DNA from: CAYXAA01 sp964462985
Lineage (GTDB): Bacteria; Pseudomonadota; Alphaproteobacteria; Rhizobiales; Stappiaceae
Assembly: GCA_964462985.1 (NCBI GenBank)
Contig: CAYXAA010000014.1
Coordinates: 1 to 64,000 of the forward strand
Reading direction: 5' to 3'
DNA: 64,000 nt
Shown: in pieces, positions 53,712 through 62,325 of the stretch
Position numbering within the stretch: the first letter of the stretch is position 1
Layout of the letters: each line of letters opens with the position of its first letter
The notes under the pieces: generated by a model
What the model was told of the DNA's origin: nothing
The model's input: the letters and a program-made list of their open reading frames with translations, nothing else
The model's database searches: none
Translations under genes and position numbers: made by a program

Positions 53712-55136
53712 ATGACCGACAAACCGACCGACCTCCTGGAAGCCTCCGGCCTCGGCGTGGAGACGGCGCAGCGCATTACGGCCGACGCCCTTGCCGGCGC
53801 CGACGACGGAGAGCTCTTTCTCGAGTACCGGCAATCGGAAAGTCTGCTGTTCGACAACGGCAGGCTCAGGGCCGCGAACTACGACACCTCGCAGGGTTTC
53901 GGCCTGCGCGCCGTCTGCGGCGAGGCGGCCGGATATGCCCATTCCGGCGAGATCTCCGAAGCCGCCCTCAAACGGGCGGCCGACGCCGTTGCGGCCGTGC
54001 GCTCCGGCCGTTCGGGTATCTATGCGGCGCCGCCGCCGCGGACAAACCTCCGGCTTTATGGCGACGAGAACCCGCTCGGAGCGCCAAGCTTCGAGGAGAA
54101 GGTTCGCCTGCTCCAGTCCGTCGACGCCTATGCCCGGGCCAAGGATCCGCGGGTACGGCAGGTCAGCGTTTCGATCGCAGGGACCTGGCAGGTGGTCGAC
54201 ATCCTGCGCGCCGACGGCGAGCGCGTGCGCGACATTCGGCCGCTGGTGCGGTTCAACGTCTCGGTCGTTGCCGGCCAGGGCGACCGGCAGGAGAGCGGCT
54301 CCCACGGCTTCGGCGGGCGCGCCGGCTTCGGACATTTCATCGCGACCGAGCGTTGGCAGGGTGCGGTTGACGAGGCGCTTCGACAGGCGCTGGTCAATCT
54401 CGAGGCCGTGCCCGCCCCTGCCGGCACCTTCGATGTCGTGCTCGGCAACGGCTGGCCCGGCATCCTGCTGCATGAAGCGGTCGGTCATGGTCTGGAGGGC
54501 GACTTCAACCGCAAGAAAACCTCGGCCTTTGCCGGACTGATGGGCCAGCGCGTCGCTGCCGAAGGCGTCACCATCGTCGACGACGGCACCATTGCCGATC
54601 GGCGCGGCTCGCTGACGGTCGACGATGAAGGCACACCGTCGGGCCGCACGGTGCTGATCGAGAACGGCATTCTCACAGGCTACATGCAGGACCGGCAGAA
54701 CGCGCGGCTGATGGGCATGAAGCCGACCGGCAATGGCCGCCGCCAGTCCTTCGCCCACATCCCCATGCCGCGCATGACCAACACCATCATGCTTGCTGGC
54801 GACAGGGAGCCGGCGGAAATCCTGGCGTCGGTGCAGAACGGCATCTACGCCGTCTCTTTTGGCGGCGGCCAGGTCGACATTACCTCCGGCAAGTTCGTGT
54901 TCTCCTGCACCGAGGCGTACCGGATCGAGAACGGCAAGGTCGGCGCACCGATCAAGGGCGCGATGCTGATCGGCAACGGCCCCGATGCCCTCACCCGGGT
55001 CGCCATGATCGGCAACGATATGGCCCTCGATCCCGGCATCGGCACCTGCGGCAAGCAGGGCCAGGGCGTGCCGGTCGGCGTCGGACAGCCGTCGATTCGA
55101 ATCAACGCAATGACCGTCGGCGGTACAGCGGTCTGA
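53712..55136 (+). CDS. tldD: Metalloprotease TldD
   Basis: 474 residues. The zinc motif H-E-A-V-G-H is present in L-L-H-E-A-V-G-H-G-L-E-G-D, with the C-terminal Cys/Gly-rich G-G-G-Q-V-D and C-T-E-A-Y-R-I. It forms a heterodimeric protease with TldE/PmbA, which is at 62326 in this window. Substrates are small peptides such as the CcdA antitoxin and some modified peptides. GGAAG precedes ATG 53712. Confidence 0.95.
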   Translation: MTDKPTDLLEASGLGVETAQRITADALAGADDGELFLEYRQSESLLFDNGRLRAANYDTSQGFGLRAVCGEAAGYAHSGEISEAALKRAADAVAAVRSGRSGIYAAPPPRTNLRLYGDENPLGAPSFEEKVRLLQSVDAYARAKDPRVRQVSVSIAGTWQVVDILRADGERVRDIRPLVRFNVSVVAGQGDRQESGSHGFGGRAGFGHFIATERWQGAVDEALRQALVNLEAVPAPAGTFDVVLGNGWPGILLHEAVGHGLEGDFNRKKTSAFAGLMGQRVAAEGVTIVDDGTIADRRGSLTVDDEGTPSGRTVLIENGILTGYMQDRQNARLMGMKPTGNGRRQSFAHIPMPRMTNTIMLAGDREPAEILASVQNGIYAVSFGGGQVDITSGKFVFSCTEAYRIENGKVGAPIKGAMLIGNGPDALTRVAMIGNDMALDPGIGTCGKQGQGVPVGVGQPSIRINAMTVGGTAV

Positions 55137-55208
55137 CGAAGGTTGATTGCCACGCCAGCGTAGGGAACGGTCTGCGGACGCCGCTTCACATGGGGCCAGC
55201 CTGACGCT

Positions 55209-55823
55209 ATGAGCATCGCCTTCGTCATCTTCGACATGGATCAGGTGCTCTACGACTACGAACATGAGGTGCGGCTGACGGCCCTGGAAAAGCTTGCTGG
55301 GCGGCCGCGGGCCGAGATTCATGCAGCAATCTGGGGCTGCGGCTTTGAGGAGAGCGCGGAGGCTGGTGATCCGGCGACGGCGGAGGCCTATCTCGCCGAA
55401 TATGCCTGCAGACTCGGCTGCCCGATCGACCGCGAGACCTGGATCGGGATCCGCAAGGCGATGATGCGGCCGCGGCCCCAGGTGCTGGCACTGGCAAGCC
55501 GGGTGGCGGAGAACGCCGACGTCGCACTCCTCACCAACAACGGCATGATGCTGAAGGAGGCGCTGCCGCATTGTGCGCCCGAGGCCTTCGAAATCTTCGG
55601 CGAAACGGCCCACGTCTCGGCGGAGTTCGGGTTGCGCAAGCCGGATCCCGAGATCTACCGCAGGATCTGCGCCCGCTACGGCCATCCGCCCGGAGCGACG
55701 CTGTTTATCGACGACAACGAGAGCAACATTGCGGGCGCCGGGGCCGCCGGGCTCAAGACCCACCTCTTTCGCGACATCGCCGGGCTGAAGGCGGCGCTGG
55801 ACCGACTCGGCCTGCTCGACTGA
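55209..55823 (+). CDS. HAD-family hydrolase
   Basis: 204 residues. Motif I F-D-M-D-Q-V-L with nucleophile Asp9 and Asp11; motif II L-L-T-N-N-G; motif III R-K-P-D-P-E; motif IV F-I-D-D-N-E-S-N. A four-helix cap lies between I and II, as in the HAD-IA class. It would dephosphorylate a small metabolite. The substrate is unknown. Confidence 0.92.
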   Translation: MSIAFVIFDMDQVLYDYEHEVRLTALEKLAGRPRAEIHAAIWGCGFEESAEAGDPATAEAYLAEYACRLGCPIDRETWIGIRKAMMRPRPQVLALASRVAENADVALLTNNGMMLKEALPHCAPEAFEIFGETAHVSAEFGLRKPDPEIYRRICARYGHPPGATLFIDDNESNIAGAGAAGLKTHLFRDIAGLKAALDRLGLLD

Positions 55824-55952
55824 GAGCGCTGCGGCTGCGAATCACTGGCAAAGACGCGGTGGACGCAGTACCAGCCGCCCGGCCTCTCTCCTACCGCCTC
55901 CTCCCGGCGCCTGCCGCCGCACCCATCCCGAGTTTCGCGCCTGCCGCAGAAC

Positions 55953-56306
55953 TCAGTCTTTCCGCAGGATCCTTTCCATGGCCTTTCCCTTCGCCAGCTC
56001 GTCAATCAACTTGTCGAGACAGCGAATCTCCCGCATCAGCGGCTCCTCAATATTTTCCACCCGCACACCGCAGATCACGCCCTTGATCAAGGTACGCGCC
56101 GGATTCATTCGAGGTGCTTCGGCAAAGAAGGTTTGAAAGTCGGCTTTGTTCTCGAGTCGGAGGTTCAGGTCTTCCTGGCTATACCCGGTCAGCCAGCAGA
56201 TGATCTCATCGACTTCCTGTTTCGATCGACCCTTTTTCTCGGCCTTGGCGACATAGTGCGGATAAACGCTGGCGAAACTGGCCGTATAGATCCGATGGTT
56301 TGACAT
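55953..56306 (-). CDS. DUF2200 family protein
   Basis: 117 residues. M-S-N-H-R-I-Y-T-A-S-F-A-S-V-Y-P-H-Y and the region W-L-T-G-Y-S-Q-E-D-L are the family pattern. Function unknown. GGAAGG is seven bases upstream of the ATG. It follows the CDF transporter by 19 bases, so the two are probably co-transcribed. Confidence 0.88.
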   Translation of the reverse strand: MSNHRIYTASFASVYPHYVAKAEKKGRSKQEVDEIICWLTGYSQEDLNLRLENKADFQTFFAEAPRMNPARTLIKGVICGVRVENIEEPLMREIRCLDKLIDELAKGKAMERILRKD

Positions 56307-56325
56307 CGCACGTCCTTCCGCAGGT

Positions 56326-57333
56326 CTAGACCGGCGCCTGCGCCATCCCCTGACCGTCGGCCGGGTCCGTGCAGGCGCCCGGGCGCTCGATTTCGACGGT
56401 GACATGCTCGATGCCGAAGCGGGCGGCGAGCCGCTGCTTGATGGCGTGGGTGACTTCCGTGTTCTTCTCCGGCTCTTCGACGACGGCGTGCAGGGTTGCA
56501 TGGGCGCGCCCTTCGGCCAGGGACCAGATGTGGACGTGGTGGATGCCCTCCAGTCCGTCGATACGCGCAACGAGGTCCTCCGCCAGGCTGCCGCGCTCGA
56601 TGCCGTCGGGGGCGCCCTCGAGCAGGATGTGCGCGGACTGGCGCATGACTGCGATCGCAGAGCGCAGGATAAGCAGTGCGACGAGCACCGACAGCAGCGG
56701 ATCGATCGGCATCCAGCCGGTCGCCATGATGACGAGGGCGGCAACGATGGCGGCGACGGAGCCGAGCAGATCGCCGAGCACGTGCAGGATGGCGGAGCGG
56801 ATGTTGAGCGAGCCGTCGCCGCCGCGCTGCAGCACCAGGAAGGCGGCAACGTTGACGAGGAGGCCGAGCGCCGCAATCACCAGCATCGGTCCCGCGAGCA
56901 CCGTGGTCGGATTGGCGAAGCGCTCGATTGCCTCGACAATGATCCAGGCGGTGACGAGCAACAGAACGACCGCGTTGGCGAAGGCGACCAGCACCGGCAG
57001 CCGGGTGCGGCCATAGGTCATGCGCGCATCGGCCGGGCGCTTCGACTGCTGGAACGCCCACCAGGCCAGCGCAAGTGAGGCGGTGTCAGTCACCATGTGC
57101 GCCGCGTCCGCCAGCAGCGCCAGCGACCCGGCTAGAATGCCGCCGATCGCCTCGGCAAACATGAAGCCGCCGGTGAGGCAGGCCGCGATCAGAACCGCTC
57201 GGGCGTTGCGGTCTGTAACATCCACGCCGTGGCTATGCCCGCCCGTGCCGTGGCCGTGGTCATGCCCGTGGGCGTGATCGTGGCCGTGGCCGTGGTCTTC
57301 GTGGGTATGGGAAGCGTCGCCTGTCTGCTGCAT
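56326..57333 (-). CDS. CDF-family cation efflux protein with His-rich N-terminus
   Basis: 335 residues. The first 36 residues contain 12 His in an alternating Asp/Gly-His pattern. Six membrane helices follow; the transport site is shown by L-L-A-D-A-A-H-M-V-T-D and H-V-L-G-D-L-L-G-S. A cytoplasmic C-terminal domain ends the protein (H-H-V-H-I-W-S-L). It exports Zn, Co, Ni or Cd in exchange for protons. It is like DmeF or ZitB. No metal sensor gene is next to it. Confidence 0.93.
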   Translation of the reverse strand: MQQTGDASHTHEDHGHGHDHAHGHDHGHGTGGHSHGVDVTDRNARAVLIAACLTGGFMFAEAIGGILAGSLALLADAAHMVTDTASLALAWWAFQQSKRPADARMTYGRTRLPVLVAFANAVVLLLVTAWIIVEAIERFANPTTVLAGPMLVIAALGLLVNVAAFLVLQRGGDGSLNIRSAILHVLGDLLGSVAAIVAALVIMATGWMPIDPLLSVLVALLILRSAIAVMRQSAHILLEGAPDGIERGSLAEDLVARIDGLEGIHHVHIWSLAEGRAHATLHAVVEEPEKNTEVTHAIKQRLAARFGIEHVTVEIERPGACTDPADGQGMAQAPV

Positions 57334-57703
57334 GGGTCCGTCCTGACTGGATCAGTCGATGAGCGGCGTCACAAGGCCGACCGGCCCGGCTGACGTCGAG
57401 GAAGAATACTCTCTTGACCACCATTGACCGCCGTCGCGGCGGGCCGATGCAAAACCGGGGGCCGCATTTCACGACGCGCTGCGCATGTCATGCGCAGCAA
57501 CTCAGGATGGCGTCCGTCAGCCGGATAGACAAGCGCGATCGCCGCGAAAACCAGCCGCCCAAGTCAGCAGGGCGGCACGGGCGAAACCGGTTCAAGTCCC
57601 GTGTCGGGCCTTCGCGAGCGAGCGTTTGCACCGCCGACCTAGCGTTGATGCCGGCAAGGCTCTATCTATGAGAGATGATCGACCATCTTCTCGTGGCCAG
57701 GGC
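57334..57703. other. Divergent gap between the CDF gene and DUF2093, 370 bp
   Basis: No gene supported. It contains a direct TTGACC repeat (TTGACC-ACCA-TTGACC near 57413-57428) and a tRNA-like T-arm string near 57589-57600 that does not fold into a tRNA. Promoters for both genes are expected here but none is convincing. Confidence 0.4.
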
Positions 57704-57922
57704 ATGAACCGTTTCGAAAAGCCGCGCGGGCCGGGCGAGGCGCGCATCCGCTATCTCGACGCCGATTTCCAGATTGAGGCGCCGGGCACCTTCGTGCGCT
57801 GCGCCGTGACCGGCCAGGCGATTCCGATCGAGGAGCTGAAATACTGGAGCGTGTCGCGCCAGGAGGCCTATGTCGACGCTGCGGCGGCGTTCCAGAGGTT
57901 TCAGCAGTTCGGGACGGCGTGA
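57704..57922 (+). CDS. DUF2093 family protein
   Basis: 72 residues. R-I-R-Y-L-D-A-D-F and V-R-C-A-V-T-G-Q-A-I-P-I-E-E-L-K-Y-W-S-V are the family signature. Function unknown; restricted to Alphaproteobacteria. ATG 57704 matches homologues; 57668 is in frame. Confidence 0.85.
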   Translation: MNRFEKPRGPGEARIRYLDADFQIEAPGTFVRCAVTGQAIPIEELKYWSVSRQEAYVDAAAAFQRFQQFGTA

Positions 57923-58117
57923 GGGAGACGGGCGGAGATCCCTCACCTGCAAGCCTGATCTGAGCAGTCGCCCCATCCTCCGGCGGCCGCGGATAAGATG
58001 CGGGCTTTCGCCCGCGAGTCTCTCCTGGATCCTGGATCAACGCGATGCGCCTTCGGCGCACGCTGTCCGGGATGACGGCCGAGGTTGGGGCCACTCAAAA
58101 AGCCACCGAATCGCCCC

Positions 58118-59146
58118 TTACCGCCCGAACCGGTGCCGCTCGATTGCTTCTTCGACCAACGCCAGCAGCCGCTCGGGCTCGCAGATGCGCATCCTCACTG
58201 AGATCACGCGCGCACGGGACGCAAGCCAATGGATAAGTTCGCCTTCGGTGGTGCGGAGCCGGGCCATGTCCTTGGCGGTGGTGACGAGCGTGAGGTCGTC
58301 GCGCTCGGCCGCCGTCAGCAGCGTCTGGGCATCGGCCTTGTCATAGGGATGGTGGTCCGGGAAGGCGCGCCGGTCCACGATGTCCGCGCCGAGCGCTTCG
58401 ACACTGGCGAAGAACTTTTCCGGCCGGCCTATGCCGGCAAAGGCGAGCACGCGCTCGCCGGCGAGAGCCGGATCGGGCTCCACCTCGAGACTGGCGCGCA
58501 GGATCGGTACGCCGCGGCGCGCGGCGAGGCGCACCACACGATCGGCTGCGGTCCCTGTGCCGATGACGCAGAGGCAACCGACGGCGGGCATCTGGCGCTG
58601 GACCGGGGCGCGCAGCGGGCCGGCCGGCAGGCACAGCCCGTTGCCGACGCCGTTCGCCGCATCGACCAGTGCGATGGTCAGGTCCTTCTTCAGGCTCGGG
58701 TTCTGGAAGCCGTCGTCCATGACAACGACGTCGCCGGAGCCGGATGCGAACTCGGCCCCGGCCATGCGGTCGACCGAGACCACCGTCGGCCTGTGAGCGG
58801 CGAGCAGCAGCGCTTCGTCGCCGACCTCGGCAGCGCTGTGGTGCAGGCCATCGACCAGCACCGGCCCTTCGATCGAGCCGCCATACCCGCGCAGAAGGAA
58901 CACCGGTTCGTGGCCGCGCTCGGCCAGCAGGTCGGCAAGCGCCAGCGCAAACGGCGTCTTGCCGGCCCCCCCGGCGACGAAGTTGCCGACGCAGATCACC
59001 GGCCGCTTTGAGCGCCCGGTTGGCGTCTTGAGCATCCGGTGTGCCGTGACCAGGCCATAGGCGGCGCCGAACGGCCACAGCGCCAAGGCCGGCACCGTGG
59101 GACGCGCACGCCACCAGAAGTCCGGCGCTGTGCGAAACAGGCCCAT
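58118..59146 (-). CDS. lpxK: Tetraacyldisaccharide 4'-kinase
   Basis: 342 residues. A membrane-proximal N-terminus and the Walker A region V-G-N-F-V-A-G-G-A-G-K-T-P are present, then M-D-D-G-F-Q-N. It phosphorylates the lipid A precursor at 4'. It follows waaA in the cluster by 31 bases. Confidence 0.94.
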   Translation of the reverse strand: MGLFRTAPDFWWRARPTVPALALWPFGAAYGLVTAHRMLKTPTGRSKRPVICVGNFVAGGAGKTPFALALADLLAERGHEPVFLLRGYGGSIEGPVLVDGLHHSAAEVGDEALLLAAHRPTVVSVDRMAGAEFASGSGDVVVMDDGFQNPSLKKDLTIALVDAANGVGNGLCLPAGPLRAPVQRQMPAVGCLCVIGTGTAADRVVRLAARRGVPILRASLEVEPDPALAGERVLAFAGIGRPEKFFASVEALGADIVDRRAFPDHHPYDKADAQTLLTAAERDDLTLVTTAKDMARLRTTEGELIHWLASRARVISVRMRICEPERLLALVEEAIERHRFGR

Positions 59147-59177
59147 CACCCGGCCCTCGCCCTTTGTTTCCGCGAGG

Positions 59178-60485
59178 TTACACCCTTTTCGCATCTGCGA
59201 GCAAAGGTTGAAGCGCATCGAGAGTGCGGGCGAGCGATCCTTTTCCGGCCTCGGTGACCCGGAAGGCCGCCCTTGCTGCCCGCTCGGTGGCGGCGGGATC
59301 GGTCAGGAGATGCTCAACCGCCGCCGCAAGCGCGTCCGTGTCCGCTACGATCTGGGCGCCCCCTTCGGCCTCCAGGCTCCGGAAGATCGCCTTCTGACTG
59401 CCGAGCAGAGGACCGGCCAGGACGGCGCAGTCGAGCTGCGCGGCCTCCAGCGGATTGTGGCCCCCGACCGGCACCAGGGAGCCGGCAACGAAGACGACAC
59501 GAACGGCGCGGTAGAACAGGCCCATCTCGCCGATGGTATCGGCGAGATAGACGTCGACCGTCGCATCGACAGCCTCCCCCCTGGAGCGCGAGGCTACGCG
59601 CAAGCCGCCGGCCTGGAGCAGCGCGCGGATCTCGTTGCCGCGGGCCGGATGCCGCGGCGCGAGCACCGTGAGGAGGCCGGGCACGCGGGCCGCAACGTGG
59701 CGGTGGACCTCGGCGACGGCAACCTCCTCGCCGGCGTGGGTCGAGGCGGCAAGCCAGCGCGGCCGCCCGTCCACGGCGTCGAGAAAGGCCGCAAGCGCCG
59801 CCGGATCGGCGTCGGGAGCGGCGGCATCGACCTTGATGTTGCCGGCAACGGCCACGCGGCGGACGCCGAGCGCTTCGAGCCGTTCCGCATCCGCCGGGCT
59901 CTGCGCCAGGGCGAGGGCGATCCTGGAAAACAGAGCACGGCCGACGGCGCCGCTGCGGCGCCAGCCGGAGAACGAGCGCGCCGACAGCCGGGCACTGACG
60001 ACGGCGAGAGGCACGCCTCGCCGCTCGAGCGCCAGCAGGGTCGCCGGCCAGATCTCCGACTCGATCATCACCGCCAGACGCGGCCGCCAATGGTCGAGAA
60101 AGCGGGCAAGACACGGCGGCGTGTCAAACGGAGCGTATTGATGGATCGCGCCTTCGGGCAGCCGCTCGGCGGCGACGGCGGCCGAGGTGACCGTACCGCT
60201 GGTGTGGAGTATGGGAAAGCCGCGGCTGACGAGATCGGAGATCAGCGCGAGGGCCGCGTTGCTCTCGCCGACGCTGGCGGCATGGATCCAGATGAGCGGA
60301 CCGGGCGGGCGCGGAACGCTGGTCCGGCCGAAGCGTTCGCCGCGTCGCGCCGGATCCTCCTTGCCGACGCGGCTGCGGCGGCGATGAACGAAGCTGAGAA
60401 CGGGACCGGCAACGTGACCAAGCGCCTCGTAGGCCGCCAACGGCAAGGCGGCAATCGGGCCGGCCCGCGACGGCTCGCCCGTCAT
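59178..60485 (-). CDS. waaA: 3-deoxy-D-manno-octulosonic acid transferase
   Basis: 435 residues. N-terminal membrane-associated helix, then I-W-I-H-A-A-S-V-G-E-S with the catalytic Glu, and the GT-B C-terminal half with H-P-A-R-G and V-P-V-G-G-H-N-P-L-E-A-A. It adds Kdo to lipid IVA. Its ATG overlaps the stop of the DUF374 gene. Confidence 0.95.
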   Translation of the reverse strand: MTGEPSRAGPIAALPLAAYEALGHVAGPVLSFVHRRRSRVGKEDPARRGERFGRTSVPRPPGPLIWIHAASVGESNAALALISDLVSRGFPILHTSGTVTSAAVAAERLPEGAIHQYAPFDTPPCLARFLDHWRPRLAVMIESEIWPATLLALERRGVPLAVVSARLSARSFSGWRRSGAVGRALFSRIALALAQSPADAERLEALGVRRVAVAGNIKVDAAAPDADPAALAAFLDAVDGRPRWLAASTHAGEEVAVAEVHRHVAARVPGLLTVLAPRHPARGNEIRALLQAGGLRVASRSRGEAVDATVDVYLADTIGEMGLFYRAVRVVFVAGSLVPVGGHNPLEAAQLDCAVLAGPLLGSQKAIFRSLEAEGGAQIVADTDALAAAVEHLLTDPAATERAARAAFRVTEAGKGSLARTLDALQPLLADAKRV

Positions 60486-61174
60486 GACCGTTTTGCCAGG
60501 GTGTAGGCGCGGTCGGTGGTGGCGTCGAGGCCGGCAGTTACCGCAGCGCGCGCCGCCTCCAGCGCGGTGTCATCGGCATCGGAGGGAACGCGGATCAGGT
60601 CACCGGTCGCCAGCACCGCCCGGCTGAACGGTAGGTTGACCGTCGCCTTGTCCCAGGTGTTGAGGTCGATGTGGCGGCTGGTGGCGAACGCCATCGGCAG
60701 GATCGGGCGGCCCGAATGCCTGGCAAGCTGAACAATGCCGAGGCCGGCAACGCGCGAGGGCCCCTTGGGCACGTCGGCAGTCAACGCGACGCTGCCGCCT
60801 TCCTTCAGCGCCCGCATCGCCTCGATGAAGCCGCGCATGCCGCCGCGCTTGGAGATCTGGCGCGCGTGCTGCGAACCGGAGGCCCGAATCAGCCCGAGGC
60901 CGAGCTTCCTTGCCGCGACCGCGTTGATCTCGCCGTCGGCAGAGCGCGAGATCATGACGCGGACGTCCCAGCCCTCGGGCCGGGCGAAAGGCATCATGAA
61001 GTGCTGGCCATGCCACATGGCGACGATGACGGGCAGGTCGGGCAGGACCTTTTCGTAGAAGTCGGGCGGGTCGAGCCGGAACGAGCTCGTGCGCCGCACC
61101 AGGAGCAGGTAGCTGGCGAGCGCCGAGCCGATCGTGCTCAGGACCAGCGGATGACGGCCTGCACGCTTCAGCAT
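60482..61174 (-). CDS. Lysophospholipid acyltransferase-family protein (DUF374)
   Basis: 230 residues. M-W-H-G-Q-H-F-M-M-P and S-R-S-A-D-G-E, then T-A-D-V-P-K-G-P-S-R fit DUF374, a branch of the LpxL/PlsC acyltransferase fold. The place before waaA suggests a role in lipid A acylation, but the acyl donor and acceptor are unknown. GGAG is seven bases before the ATG. Confidence 0.85.
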   Translation of the reverse strand: MLKRAGRHPLVLSTIGSALASYLLLVRRTSSFRLDPPDFYEKVLPDLPVIVAMWHGQHFMMPFARPEGWDVRVMISRSADGEINAVAARKLGLGLIRASGSQHARQISKRGGMRGFIEAMRALKEGGSVALTADVPKGPSRVAGLGIVQLARHSGRPILPMAFATSRHIDLNTWDKATVNLPFSRAVLATGDLIRVPSDADDTALEAARAAVTAGLDATTDRAYTLAKRS

Positions 61175-61228
61175 GCGGCCGCTCCTGCGCGGGCGAAACG
61201 CGCTGTCGTCTCCATCGTTGCCGTTCGG

Positions 61229-61471
61229 TCAGTGGCCGTCGGCCGCCGGATCCAGCAGGCGGTGCATGTGAACGATGAAGTAGCGCATATGCGCATTGTC
61301 GACCGACCCTTGCGCCTTTTCCTTCCAGGCCGCATAGGCCGTGGCGTAATTCGGGAAGATGCCGACGATATCGAGCTTGCTGAGATCGCGGAACGTCGTG
61401 CTGTCGACCCGCTCGAGCTCACCGCCAAACACCAGATGCAGAAGCTGCTTCGGCTGGTCCTGTCCGCTCAT
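61229..61471 (-). CDS. DUF4170 family protein
   Basis: 80 residues. H-L-V-F-G-G-E-L, F-P-N-Y-A-T-A-Y-A-A-W and Y-F-I-V-H-M-H-R-L-L-D-P are the family signature. The function is unknown. It is regularly found between cysQ/pmbA and the acyltransferase in Rhizobiales. Confidence 0.88.
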   Translation of the reverse strand: MSGQDQPKQLLHLVFGGELERVDSTTFRDLSKLDIVGIFPNYATAYAAWKEKAQGSVDNAHMRYFIVHMHRLLDPAADGH

Positions 61472-61538
61472 CCATCGTCTCCGTTGTCAAGCAGCGGTGG
61501 TCAAACCAGATCGCCCGGAGCACCGGTCCGCGACGCCG

Positions 61539-62321
61539 TCACAGCACGGAGGCCAAGATCCGGCTGAGCCGCCCCGCCAGAACCTCGGGCCCGGCAATCA
61601 GTGCCGGATGGCGAACGTCCGCCCGATTGTAGGCGATCGGACGCCCGTCGAGATCCGTCAGCCGTCCGCCCGCTTCCTGCACCAAAAGATCCGCCGCCGC
61701 AAGATCCCAGTCGCAGGCCCGGGCCCGCGCGGCGGCAAGATCGATCCGCCCCTCGGCGACGAGCGCGAGGCGGTAGGCGAGCGAGGGAACGTAGCCGGCG
61801 TAGCCGACGCCCTCGGCTTTGAGATTGTCGTGGCGGGCGATCGAGGGCGGCCCCGAGAGCTGGGCGCCTTTCAATTTTTCCCGCGCGGAGACGGATATCG
61901 GCTCGCCGTTGCGGAAGGCCCCTCCCCCGGCCACGGCGGAATAAAGGTCGGCGGAGGTCGGCCGGTAGAGCGCGGCTGCGATCGGACGGCTGTTTTCGAC
62001 CACCGCGACAGCCACCGTCCAGTCCTCGCTGCCGCCGAGAAAGGCGCGGGTGCCGTCGATCGGATCGACGACGAAGGTGCGGCGGCGGCCGATGCGGCCG
62101 GGATCGTCCGCCGTCTCCTCGGACAGCCAGCCGTAGTCGGGTCGCGCGGCGGTCAGCATGTTCCGGAGGTAGAGGTCGACGGCAAGGTCCGCCTCGGAGA
62201 CAGGGGAGTCGCCCTCCTTGGTCCAGCGCGCCGGGTCCTTGCGGAAATAGCCGAGCGCCACCTTGCCGCCGGCGACGGCAGCCTCGCGGATCAGGTCCAG
62301 ATCGGTGGCGATGCCGGTCAT
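61539..62321 (-). CDS. cysQ: 3'(2'),5'-bisphosphate nucleotidase / inositol monophosphatase family
   Basis: 260 residues. The metal site is given by S-E-E-T (about 68), D-P-I-D-G-T-R-A-F and W-D-L-A-A-A-D-L-L-V-Q-E-A-G-G. The order matches CysQ, which hydrolyses PAP, but inositol monophosphatases look similar. ATG 62321, four bases after the pmbA stop. Confidence 0.85.
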   Translation of the reverse strand: MTGIATDLDLIREAAVAGGKVALGYFRKDPARWTKEGDSPVSEADLAVDLYLRNMLTAARPDYGWLSEETADDPGRIGRRRTFVVDPIDGTRAFLGGSEDWTVAVAVVENSRPIAAALYRPTSADLYSAVAGGGAFRNGEPISVSAREKLKGAQLSGPPSIARHDNLKAEGVGYAGYVPSLAYRLALVAEGRIDLAAARARACDWDLAAADLLVQEAGGRLTDLDGRPIAYNRADVRHPALIAGPEVLAGRLSRILASVL

Positions 62322-62325
62322 GACG

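Noticed and set aside
57589..57610. GGTTCAAGTCCCG, resembling a tRNA T-arm
   Set aside because: The arm has a mismatch and no D-arm, anticodon arm or acceptor complement can be found upstream. No tRNA or clear att remnant.
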